From Candidatus Bathyarchaeota archaeon (GTDB lineage Archaea; Thermoproteota; Bathyarchaeia; TCS64): DNA of 6,918 nt. The translations under genes were made by a program, and so were the position numbers. The stretch covers positions 1-6,918 of the forward strand of contig WJJC01000074.1 in the NCBI GenBank assembly GCA_014729945.1, read 5' to 3'. Shown piece by piece: positions 1-5,684 of the stretch (positions are counted from its first letter, which is position 1; each line of letters opens with the position of its first letter). Under the pieces are notes generated by a model. It did not search any database. It was not told the origin of the DNA and was given only the letters and a program-made list of their open reading frames with translations.

Positions 1-98
1 AATTTGGTTGACATGAAACAGATTGATGCAGGGTTTCCTTCGAATGGTTTCTCAGCAAACGCATCAACGTGAAAATACTCTGCTTCAATATATTTCAT
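1..98 (-). CDS. PhzF-like isomerase/epimerase, N-terminal part (runs off left edge)
   Basis: The reverse strand from the ATG at 98-96 encodes 32 codons with no stop. They include VDAFAEKPFEGNPASIC at residues 11-27, the hallmark N-terminal segment of the PhzF / DapF-fold family (D-x-F-x-x-x-PF-x-GNPA). Family members are usually about 260-300 residues, so roughly 90% of the gene lies outside the window. Known members are cytosolic isomerases or epimerases. Phenazine synthesis is only one role, and most archaeal and bacterial PhzF-like proteins have no assigned substrate. The catalytic Glu of PhzF lies just beyond the visible part and cannot be checked. A strong TATA-like box at 137-128 (CTTTATATAG read on this strand) is placed for a short leader before this ATG. 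The family call is confident; the substrate is unknown. Confidence 0.85.
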   Translation of the reverse strand, partial: MKYIEAEYFHVDAFAEKPFEGNPASICFMSTK

Positions 99-127
99 AG
101 TCACTCAAAATCGAATTGACCAAATTA

Positions 128-137
128 CTATATAAAG
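128..137 (-). promoter_or_regulatory. TATA box of the PhzF-like gene
   Basis: CTTTATATAG on the minus strand is close to the archaeal TATA consensus and is centred about 34 bases before the PhzF-like ATG, implying a leader of roughly 8 bases. The same bases read on the plus strand (CTATATAAAG) are also TATA-like, so some transcription toward the SHMT remnant is possible. Assigned by eye. Confidence 0.55.
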
Positions 138-178
138 AATAGGAAGAGAAACCTCAACATATAGATATTCAAAGAATA

Positions 179-505
179 ATGTTCTCAAGGCATATCGGAA
201 GATCTGTAGTATCTTTTACAGTATCAAACACCATACAGGTGAGGCATCTGCGCGCGCAGCAGAAGCTCACGGAGGCGCATATCATAAGCAATAAGATGCC
301 TCTACCGGAGGACCACTGGGATCAGAAGAGTGGAATCCGGATCGGAGTAACCGAGGTAACGCGACGAGGAATGCAGGAGCCTGAGATGAAGCAGATTGCC
401 TCCATTATCGGGGATATACTGGTCGAGGGCAAGTCCCCAGCAGATGTTGCAGGGGAGGTTGTCTCGTTGATGAGTGTTTTCCAAGAAGTGAAGTACACTC
501 TCTAA
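179..505 (+). pseudogene. Serine hydroxymethyltransferase C-terminal remnant
   Basis: This open frame codes for 108 residues. From about residue 29 it matches the C-terminal end of the PLP enzyme serine hydroxymethyltransferase (GlyA): LTEAHIISNKMPLP, then SGIRIGVTEVTRRGM, then a helical stretch ending FQEVKYTL. The family is about 420-480 residues long. The large PLP-binding domain, with its catalytic lysine, is missing, so this piece cannot be an active enzyme by itself. The first ~20 residues do not look like the family. Another frame across about 235-260 reads TGEASARAA, which resembles the sequence expected just before KLTEAHI, suggesting a frameshift near 245-265. The upstream frame closes at a stop at 140-142 and there is no obvious ribosome binding site at 179. 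It is most simply a decayed or recombination-truncated glyA tail; a small expressed protein cannot be excluded. Confidence 0.7.
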
Positions 506-510
506 CACTC

Positions 511-520
511 CCCGTTTTTA
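511..520 (+). terminator. Possible oligo-T termination site after the SHMT remnant
   Basis: The sequence CCCCGTTTTTA follows the stop at 505 within 15 bases. A T-run after a C/G patch is the usual archaeal termination signal, and a new promoter starts directly after it. No clear hairpin precedes it. Confidence 0.3.
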
Positions 521-523
521 TTG

Positions 524-532
524 TTATATATT
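524..532 (+). promoter_or_regulatory. TATA box of the HTH_10 regulator
   Basis: TTATATATT is centred about 25 bases before the ATG at 553, the distance that puts the transcription start at or next to the start codon, as in leaderless archaeal mRNAs. Confidence 0.55.
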
Positions 533-552
533 GATGCAGGTATAGGGTAATT

Positions 553-1224
553 ATGGTGGCTTCAGATGTCGAGATAAGGGTCAAACATGACTGCCCCTTC
601 GTGAGACTAACCGAAAAATACCATGATGTTGAACTTAGCTTCTGGTGCAACAAGGTACATGAGTTAGTCGAGATAAAATGCACCTCACAGGAATCCTATA
701 TTGCGGCCCAGAAGACCATGAGCGATGTCTCAAAGGTTCTTGACAAGCGTCTTGAAGGTGAAAGCCGGTATATTCTCAGTAAGTGTTTCTGTACCCATAA
801 GAACAGCGTTGAGCTTATTCTGGATGACTTGGATATTCTACCACTCTACCCCATGATGAACAAGCAGGGCTGGGAGTATTACAGAATCATCGTCTTTGGC
901 CCAGAGGACTTTAAGACCATGCTTGAGCGACTGGAAGCACACGGTTACCATGTGGAAGTGCTTAGTAAGACGTGGTTCAGCGGTAGCCTTGGTAAGGGAT
1001 TGGTCTCATTGGATACATTGTTCAATGGTATTACTGAGAAGCAGGCTGAGACTCTTCTCCGTCTCTATACTGATGGTTACTATGAGTCACCACGTAGAAA
1101 GAACCTCACAGAGATCGCTGAGGAGGCAGGTGTTCCCCGTAGCACATTACAGGATCATCTTAGGCGTGTCGAGGAACATCTTGTACATAACGTGATACCA
1201 TTCATGCGAATGTATTACAAATAG
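553..1224 (+). CDS. HTH_10 (bacterio-opsin activator type) transcriptional regulator
   Basis: This 223-residue cytosolic protein is a predicted DNA-binding regulator. Residues about 158-212 form an HTH_10 domain: GITEKQAETLLRLYTDGYYESPRR, then LTEIAEEAGVPRSTLQDHLRRVEEHL, with the recognition helix around 195-207. The domain is named after the haloarchaeal bacterio-opsin activator and is found mostly in archaea. The N-terminal ~155 residues are a putative sensor part. Residues 108-140 (YYRIIVFGPEDFKTMLERLEAHGYHVEVLSKTW, read here in pieces) look like a beta-alpha-beta unit of an ACT/ferredoxin-like fold. The N-terminal part also holds Cys14, Cys32, Cys43 and a C-x-C-x-H at 78-82, a possible metal or redox site. 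The ATG at 553 is the first start after an in-frame stop at 532-534, and the TATA box supports it. The target is unknown; the permease that follows is a candidate because it is the next gene on the same strand. Confidence 0.85.
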   Translation: MVASDVEIRVKHDCPFVRLTEKYHDVELSFWCNKVHELVEIKCTSQESYIAAQKTMSDVSKVLDKRLEGESRYILSKCFCTHKNSVELILDDLDILPLYPMMNKQGWEYYRIIVFGPEDFKTMLERLEAHGYHVEVLSKTWFSGSLGKGLVSLDTLFNGITEKQAETLLRLYTDGYYESPRRKNLTEIAEEAGVPRSTLQDHLRRVEEHLVHNVIPFMRMYYK

Positions 1225-1238
1225 TCGGCGTATGCCGA
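1225..1238 (+). promoter_or_regulatory. Short perfect inverted repeat after the regulator stop
   Basis: TCGGC-GTAT-GCCGA begins immediately after the TAG stop, and the stem extends by a G-T and an A-T pair into the stop codon. It lies only 7 bases before the permease TATA box. No T-run follows, so an operator or mRNA-end structure is as likely as a terminator. Confidence 0.35.
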
Positions 1239-1245
1239 TTCAATG

Positions 1246-1252
1246 AATATAT
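1246..1252 (+). promoter_or_regulatory. TATA box of the LivH-type permease
   Basis: AATATAT is centred about 26 bases before the ATG at 1275, giving a leaderless arrangement. This supports separate transcription of the permease and favours ATG 1275 over the TTG immediately before it. Confidence 0.5.
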
Positions 1253-1274
1253 GTAGTCAATCGTCTTTCAATTG

Positions 1275-2228
1275 ATGCTTACCCCATACGCACAGAACGC
1301 TATCATGCAGATATTCATCGTCGCTTTACTCTGTGTCGGGTTCTCCTTCTCATACCAACTTGAAAAATTCCCTAACCTATCATACGTAACCCTCAGCAAA
1401 TTTGGAGCCCTAACAGCCTATACACTGACAAAACTCATGGATTATAACCCCTATCTGGCTCTACCAACTGCTTCAATAGTCTGTGGACTGATCTCGGTCC
1501 TCATCTACACCCTAATAATCCAACCCATTAACCGAAGAGGACGAGGAAAGATCTCCCTCACCATAGCTACCTTAGCACTGTCTACCGTGCTGAGCACATT
1601 GGTAGCTATGTTTAGCTACTGGGTTCTCGTCACTACGGGTCAGAGCTCGAAGGAGTTTCTACTCAGAAACTATGATTTCACGTATCAAGGATATCCGGGT
1701 GTGCTGTTTGTCTCACCCATTGTATCCATTCTCGTACTTGTAGCACTCACTTTAACGCTTTACAAGACATCTTTCGGTACAACATTAAGGGCGGTCTCGG
1801 ATAACGAGGAGCTCGCCGCCGTACTCGGCATTAATACATATCAGCGCCACCTCTGGTCATGGTTTATCTCAGGAGCATTAACCGGTCTAGCGGGCTCGAT
1901 TATTCCGTTTTGGAGAGCCACACCCTTAGGCTATGCTGATGACTTGCTGGTATTCGTAATGGCGGGGTGCTTCATCGGCGGCATTGATAGCCTTTATGGG
2001 GCGGTTATCGGCTCCGTGATTGTTGTCTTATCCTTGAAGGGTATGCAGGACAATGTTATCGCTGTCCTTCGGCAGAATAACTGTGAGATCTGGCTCTACG
2101 AGTTCGGGTTCTACGTACACGGGCTTCCTCAGCTTACTCCTTACATTATTCTATGGCTTGTTTTACTTATTGAGCCATCTGGATTAGCTGGGTTAGCGAG
2201 AAAGATAGCTAGAAAACTACGGGGTTAA
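1275..2228 (+). CDS. Branched-chain amino acid-type ABC transporter permease (LivH/LivM family)
   Basis: This 317-residue integral membrane protein resembles the LivH-type permeases that import branched-chain amino acids and related solutes. Hydrophobic segments lie at about 8-26, 33-52, 60-83, 97-120, 143-163, 193-210, 224-255 and 287-303. The cytoplasmic coupling loop that docks on the ATPase is visible at 171-186 (LRAVSDNEELAAVLGI). It is followed by ALTGLAG and then GCFIGGIDSLYGAVIGSVIV, both typical of the family. Length is normal for LivH (about 290-310). No ATPase (LivF/LivG), second permease or substrate-binding protein is in the window, so partners must be elsewhere and the substrate cannot be assigned. 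The ATG at 1275 was preferred; a TTG at 1272 would add one residue. The gene ends in a 4-base tail-to-tail overlap with the PadR fusion gene. Confidence 0.88.
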   Translation: MLTPYAQNAIMQIFIVALLCVGFSFSYQLEKFPNLSYVTLSKFGALTAYTLTKLMDYNPYLALPTASIVCGLISVLIYTLIIQPINRRGRGKISLTIATLALSTVLSTLVAMFSYWVLVTTGQSSKEFLLRNYDFTYQGYPGVLFVSPIVSILVLVALTLTLYKTSFGTTLRAVSDNEELAAVLGINTYQRHLWSWFISGALTGLAGSIIPFWRATPLGYADDLLVFVMAGCFIGGIDSLYGAVIGSVIVVLSLKGMQDNVIAVLRQNNCEIWLYEFGFYVHGLPQLTPYIILWLVLLIEPSGLAGLARKIARKLRG

Positions 2229-3082
2229 ACAGTCTTCACATAGGTCTGGACTATGAAACCGTGCCAGGTTTCTTCCTTCTCCAACATATAACCGAGATCG
2301 GTTAGCCTCTGTTCAAGTAATTTAGGATCTATGCCTGTCCTGGAAACACCAGGTATGAATTTAGGTAAGAAACCAGTTCGCCAGTCCTCATACTGTATGA
2401 TTAAGTCAGCGATGACAAGTCTTCCACCTTTCCTTAATAGCCTTGATGCTTCTTCAGGTATCCACTCAGCTCCGTCCTCGTGGAGAACTGATAAAACAAA
2501 GGCGACATCAAACGAGGCATCTGGCAGACTACTAACCATGTCCGGGGTGATGATCTTTACTTTTTCGAGTTTCTCATAGTTTATCCAGTCCTCTAAAGCT
2601 GCAGTTAGCGACTCATCAAGAGTGATGATAGTTGTCTCACCGTCAGAGCCGATGATGGGTATATATTCTTCACGTATCTTCTCGATGTTATGGTTTGAGA
2701 AATCGATAACCCTTTGACCCGGTATAAGGTTCGCCATCTGAACTGCTTCCCTGTATCGTTCTGTAAGGTGCTCGATACCCATCAACTCAAAGAAAACTAG
2801 TAGCCCCCTCATGTGATCAAGAAGCATCTTTTTCCCCGAGTCAGTTAGTTTGTAATATTTTCTATCTGCACCTACTCTAGCTTTGAGATATGATTCAATA
2901 GCTCCGTTTTCCTCCAGTTTATTTAGTGCTGGGTATAGTTGTCCTGTTCCCACGGTCTCACCCTTGAACCTGAGGTTTCGCTGTATCTCCAAACCATACA
3001 TATCATTATTCCAGAGAAAAGTCAAGATATATTGCTGAAGCCAACCTAAACGCGAGTCTCTTACCGACATATCTAATAACAT
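2225..3082 (-). CDS. PadR-family regulator fused to a methyltransferase-like domain
   Basis: The protein joins two parts. Its first ~100 residues are a PadR winged helix: QQYILTFLWNNDMYGLEI, then GTGQLYPALNKLEENGAIE, then RKYYKLTDSGKKML, all typical PadR signatures. The rest resembles a class I SAM-dependent methyltransferase. It has an acidic post-I strand (TIITLDES), motif II-like PDASFDVAFVLSVLHE and motif III-like LLRKGGRLVIAD. Motif I, normally a glycine-rich D-x-G-x-G loop, is instead VIDFSNHNIEKIR, so SAM binding or catalysis may be lost and the domain may act as a ligand sensor. Start chosen at ATG 3082: a TATA-like TTTTAAA lies about 23 bases upstream. An upstream GTG 3118 and ATGs 3115/3112 would give up to 297 residues, and ATG 3070 would give a minimal PadR start. 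It is divergent from the dehydrogenase and may control it and itself (inference). Confidence 0.82.
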   Translation of the reverse strand: MLLDMSVRDSRLGWLQQYILTFLWNNDMYGLEIQRNLRFKGETVGTGQLYPALNKLEENGAIESYLKARVGADRKYYKLTDSGKKMLLDHMRGLLVFFELMGIEHLTERYREAVQMANLIPGQRVIDFSNHNIEKIREEYIPIIGSDGETTIITLDESLTAALEDWINYEKLEKVKIITPDMVSSLPDASFDVAFVLSVLHEDGAEWIPEEASRLLRKGGRLVIADLIIQYEDWRTGFLPKFIPGVSRTGIDPKLLEQRLTDLGYMLEKEETWHGFIVQTYVKTV

Positions 3083-3100
3083 ATGACATAGGTTTACGGG

Positions 3101-3110
3101 TTTAAAATAC
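3101..3110 (-). promoter_or_regulatory. Probable TATA box of the PadR fusion gene
   Basis: GTATTTTAAA on the minus strand lies about 23 bases before ATG 3082. If this box is right, the longer frame from 3118 would begin upstream of the promoter, which is why the shorter start is preferred. The region up to 3149 is shared with the divergent dehydrogenase gene. Confidence 0.4.
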
Positions 3111-3148
3111 ATCATCACCCTTTCTTACATTATTCTGAGTGATACCAA

Positions 3149-4144
3149 GTGAAGGAGAAAATCATTTGTCTGACGCCATATTCAAAGACCCCAGTGCCAG
3201 TCGATTACATTAAACAGACATACGGGAAATGGATTAACTTTGACAAAGTAGAATTAAGCGTCATCCATGGAGGCATAAACGAGGACCAACTACCCTATGA
3301 GATAAGAGACGCAACAATCATCAACAGCTATGGAACACCACGAATACCACTAACACGCTTATTACTGGAAAACGCGCCAAACCTAAAGCTAATACAACAA
3401 CTCGGCGTAGGCTATGACGATATCGATATAATTGCAGCCAAAGAGCTGGGTATCCCTGTATGTAATACCCATGGTTCAAACAGTTCAACTGTGGCTGAGC
3501 ATACAATAATGATGATTTTGATGCTCCTCAGGAAAGCTCTCTACGCAGACAAGACAACTAGAAAAGGTGAATGGCACCAAGTAACATTAGGTACTTCAGA
3601 TGAGTTACGAGAACTCCGAGACAAGAAACTAGGTTTGATCGGATTAGGTTCAATTGGCTACGAGGTAGCCAGACTCGCAAAATCATTCAACGCAGAAATA
3701 CTCTACTATAAACGCAACAAGCTCCCAGAGGACATGGAAAAGGCGATTAACGCGCGATACGTTGACCTTAAAACACTCATCAAAGAAGCAGATATCATCA
3801 GCCTGCATGTTCCTCTCACACCAGAAACCAAGAACATCATAGGACCCAGAGAAATAGCGAAGATGAAGAAAGATGCCATCATAGTAAATACCTCAAGAGG
3901 CGAGTTAATAGACGAGATAGCCCTCAAAGAAGCTCTAGAGTCCAGGGAACTTGGTGGTGCTGCACTTGATGTATTTAACCCAGAACCACCCAAGGAACTG
4001 GAATTAATGCAATTTGACCGCCTCGTCGTTTCCCCACATATATCGGGTATTAGCCAAGAGTGGCTTCTAAGAGCCTTCAAGCTTTGTGGCGAGAACATGG
4101 CACGAGTAATCAAAGGAGAAGAGCCGATAAACCGGGTTTATTGA
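3149..4144 (+). CDS. D-isomer-specific 2-hydroxyacid dehydrogenase
   Basis: This 331-residue cytosolic oxidoreductase interconverts a 2-oxoacid and a D-2-hydroxyacid using a nicotinamide cofactor. The sequence shows the substrate-side motif QLGVGYDDID (84-93), the segment GSNSSTVAEHTIMM (109-122), and the Rossmann loop GLGSIG (165-170). Catalytic Arg250 lies in VNTSRGELID, Glu279 in DVFNPEPP, and His297 in SPHISG. All three catalytic residues are present, and length is normal (about 310-340). The second Rossmann strand ends ILYYKRNK with no acidic residue, as in NADP(H)-using glyoxylate/hydroxypyruvate reductases, so NADP(H) is more likely than NAD(H). There is no C-terminal ACT domain as in long SerA enzymes. 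The substrate could be glyoxylate, hydroxypyruvate, phosphoglycerate or another 2-oxoacid. The start is GTG; an in-frame stop at 3140-3142 leaves no earlier one. Confidence 0.92.
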   Translation: MKEKIICLTPYSKTPVPVDYIKQTYGKWINFDKVELSVIHGGINEDQLPYEIRDATIINSYGTPRIPLTRLLLENAPNLKLIQQLGVGYDDIDIIAAKELGIPVCNTHGSNSSTVAEHTIMMILMLLRKALYADKTTRKGEWHQVTLGTSDELRELRDKKLGLIGLGSIGYEVARLAKSFNAEILYYKRNKLPEDMEKAINARYVDLKTLIKEADIISLHVPLTPETKNIIGPREIAKMKKDAIIVNTSRGELIDEIALKEALESRELGGAALDVFNPEPPKELELMQFDRLVVSPHISGISQEWLLRAFKLCGENMARVIKGEEPINRVY

Positions 4145-4190
4145 TATCTAATATCTATAGACACATCTTATCCGGTTTAAAACACGGCTC
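4121..4190 (+). repeat. 70-base imperfect inverted repeat at the dehydrogenase/acyltransferase junction
   Basis: GAGCCG (4121-4126) and TAAACCGG (4128-4135) pair with CCGGTTTA (4172-4179) and CGGCTC (4185-4190): 14 pairs split by a one- versus five-base bulge. Inside is a small second hairpin, GATAT-CTA-ATATC (4143-4155). The left arm is the last coding part of the dehydrogenase gene. The right arm ends directly at the TTG start of the next gene and is followed by a T-rich TTGTTTTCTC. It could end dehydrogenase transcripts, hide or set translation of the next gene, or be an operator. Confidence 0.55.
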
Positions 4191-5513
4191 TTGTTTTCTC
4201 TCCTTGATCACGTATTGTACGAAGAACAATATAGACGCCCATTAAGACTAGAACGATTCCAGCTAAGGATGCCAAACGTAAACGTAGTGATGGCAGCACA
4301 AATCAAAGAACCCATCACCCTAGAACAACTAGAAGCGATCACACCCAAGCTCATTAAACGTCACGCATTTCTAAGCGCCCACGTTGTATATGATAACCAA
4401 AACAACGCATACTTTGAACCAATGAAGAACCCAGAGATACCAGTCCAGGAACTAGAAGAAGACTGGGAAAACGTCGTCAAAACCGAGCTTAGACATCAGT
4501 TCGACGTAGAGACCGGCCCCCTAATCAGACTAACCCATATCAACAAACCCCAACCAGTAATCATTGTAAACAGTCATCACATAATCTGTGATGGGTTATC
4601 AGTCCAGTACCTAATCCACGATATATCCAAACTTCTCGAAAACCCAAAGCTAGAACTTGAGAAACTACCCGTTCCCCCCGTGATAGATGATGAACTAGTC
4701 CCAGTGAAGATAGGAAACATACTCACAAGGTTCATGATAAACAGGCTAAACAAGAAGTGGAGAACCAGAAACCACCACTTCACATCCAAAGACTACGATA
4801 AACTACACAAGGAATACTGGAAAACAGCCACAACGGGAATAACCCACTGGACCATGCCTGAGAAACTACTCAAACACTTACTCACAGAGACAAGAAAACA
4901 CGGCGTAACCATTACACACCTATTAACCGCAGCCCTCCTTGAAGCACAGCTCATCGAGATGGGCGTACACCCAGATTATGGAAACAAGGTAACAATCTCA
5001 GTAAACCTAAGACCAAGACTCAAGAAACCCATCGGCGAAAGCTACGGATACTACGCCTCAGCCGTAACCATCCAGCACCAATACGACCATAAACAAGACA
5101 TATGGAACAACGCATCCAAAATCAAACGCCTCATGGACAGAAAACTCAACGACAAGGAGCTATTCGCAAGCCAACAAACCTCCGAGATAGACCCCACCCT
5201 ACTAGACGCCATCGGGCTAGGTATGTTCGGGTTACTTCAAGAGGATACTGTGGACAACATGATACAGAAGATAACCCGGGAACGAATGAGCACAGCCATC
5301 ATAACCAACCTAGGAGCACAACAGGCACCAACAAACCTAAACAAGGTCTATGGACCCATCCTCCACGCCGTCAGCGAGAAATACGTAGGCATAACCACCA
5401 TCAACAACAACCTAACCCTAACTATCAGCTACAACGAAGCCGACATACAGACAGAAACAATCCAAAAAATAATCAAAACAATCAAAACAAAACTAGAACC
5501 TAAGCATCAATAA
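4191..5513 (+). CDS. Stand-alone condensation-domain (CoA-dependent) acyltransferase
   Basis: This 440-residue soluble protein has the chloramphenicol-acetyltransferase/condensation fold. The active-site signature HH-x3-DG is intact at 129-135 (HHIICDG; His130 the expected base, Asp134 structural). Family-like N-terminal text is LERFQLRMPNVNVVMAAQIKE (20-40, in pieces) followed by RHAFLSAHV. The second half carries ISVNLRPRL (269-277) and ITNLGAQ (370-376), which match the lobe-bridging segments of the alcohol-acetyltransferase/PapA5-like branch. Such enzymes transfer an acyl group from CoA or a carrier protein to a hydroxyl or amine. No adenylation, carrier or thioesterase domain is present, so this is not a peptide synthetase module. 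TTG 4191 is the only usable start giving the conserved N-terminus; ATG 4269 would delete it. Codons are strongly A/C-ending. Acyl donor and acceptor are unknown. Confidence 0.82.
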   Translation: MFSLLDHVLYEEQYRRPLRLERFQLRMPNVNVVMAAQIKEPITLEQLEAITPKLIKRHAFLSAHVVYDNQNNAYFEPMKNPEIPVQELEEDWENVVKTELRHQFDVETGPLIRLTHINKPQPVIIVNSHHIICDGLSVQYLIHDISKLLENPKLELEKLPVPPVIDDELVPVKIGNILTRFMINRLNKKWRTRNHHFTSKDYDKLHKEYWKTATTGITHWTMPEKLLKHLLTETRKHGVTITHLLTAALLEAQLIEMGVHPDYGNKVTISVNLRPRLKKPIGESYGYYASAVTIQHQYDHKQDIWNNASKIKRLMDRKLNDKELFASQQTSEIDPTLLDAIGLGMFGLLQEDTVDNMIQKITRERMSTAIITNLGAQQAPTNLNKVYGPILHAVSEKYVGITTINNNLTLTISYNEADIQTETIQKIIKTIKTKLEPKHQ

Positions 5514-5548
5514 CAATAATCAGAAAGAAACAACAATCATAGATGCTT
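5502..5548 (+). repeat. 7-base inverted repeat around the acyltransferase stop
   Basis: AAGCATC (5502-5508) and GATGCTT (5542-5548) are perfect inverted copies separated by 33 A-rich bases and span the TAA stop at 5511-5513. No T-run follows directly; the first one is at 5611-5615. It may be a weak 3'-end structure or chance. Confidence 0.25.
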
Positions 5549-5654
5549 CCCCCGACCTCTCAAATAAACTAGAAAGATAAACAAATATAAAACCTGAAAC
5601 ACCATATACATTTTTCTAGAAATACCATTTTGAAAAAAGGCGCATATTGAAAAG

Positions 5655-5661
5655 ATTATAT
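5655..5661 (+). promoter_or_regulatory. TATA box of the DUF362 gene
   Basis: ATTATAT preceded by an A-rich GAAAAG (BRE-like) is centred about 27 bases before ATG 5685, matching the leaderless spacing of the upstream genes. The rest of the 171-base spacer (5514-5684) is A-rich and holds a T5 run at 5611-5615 that could end upstream transcription; no other gene is seen. Confidence 0.5.
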
Positions 5662-5684
5662 CCATAACAAATTATCTGATTGTT

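Noticed and set aside
896..1195. Plus-strand open frame of 99 codons
   Set aside because: Out of frame across the HTH_10 domain, which is well conserved in the main frame.
3066..3090. Direct repeats GACATA (3066-3071 and 3085-3090) and a CATATG palindrome as a PadR operator
   Set aside because: Short, AT-rich and partly created by the methionine codons of the PadR gene itself; not distinguishable from chance.
3706..4113. Minus-strand open frame of 135 codons
   Set aside because: Fully inside the dehydrogenase gene, serine-rich and of low complexity; a shadow of the real gene.
5102..5503. Plus-strand open frame of 133 codons
   Set aside because: Out of frame inside the acyltransferase gene, with a composition rich in Gln, Arg, Thr and Asn that simply reflects A/C-rich DNA.
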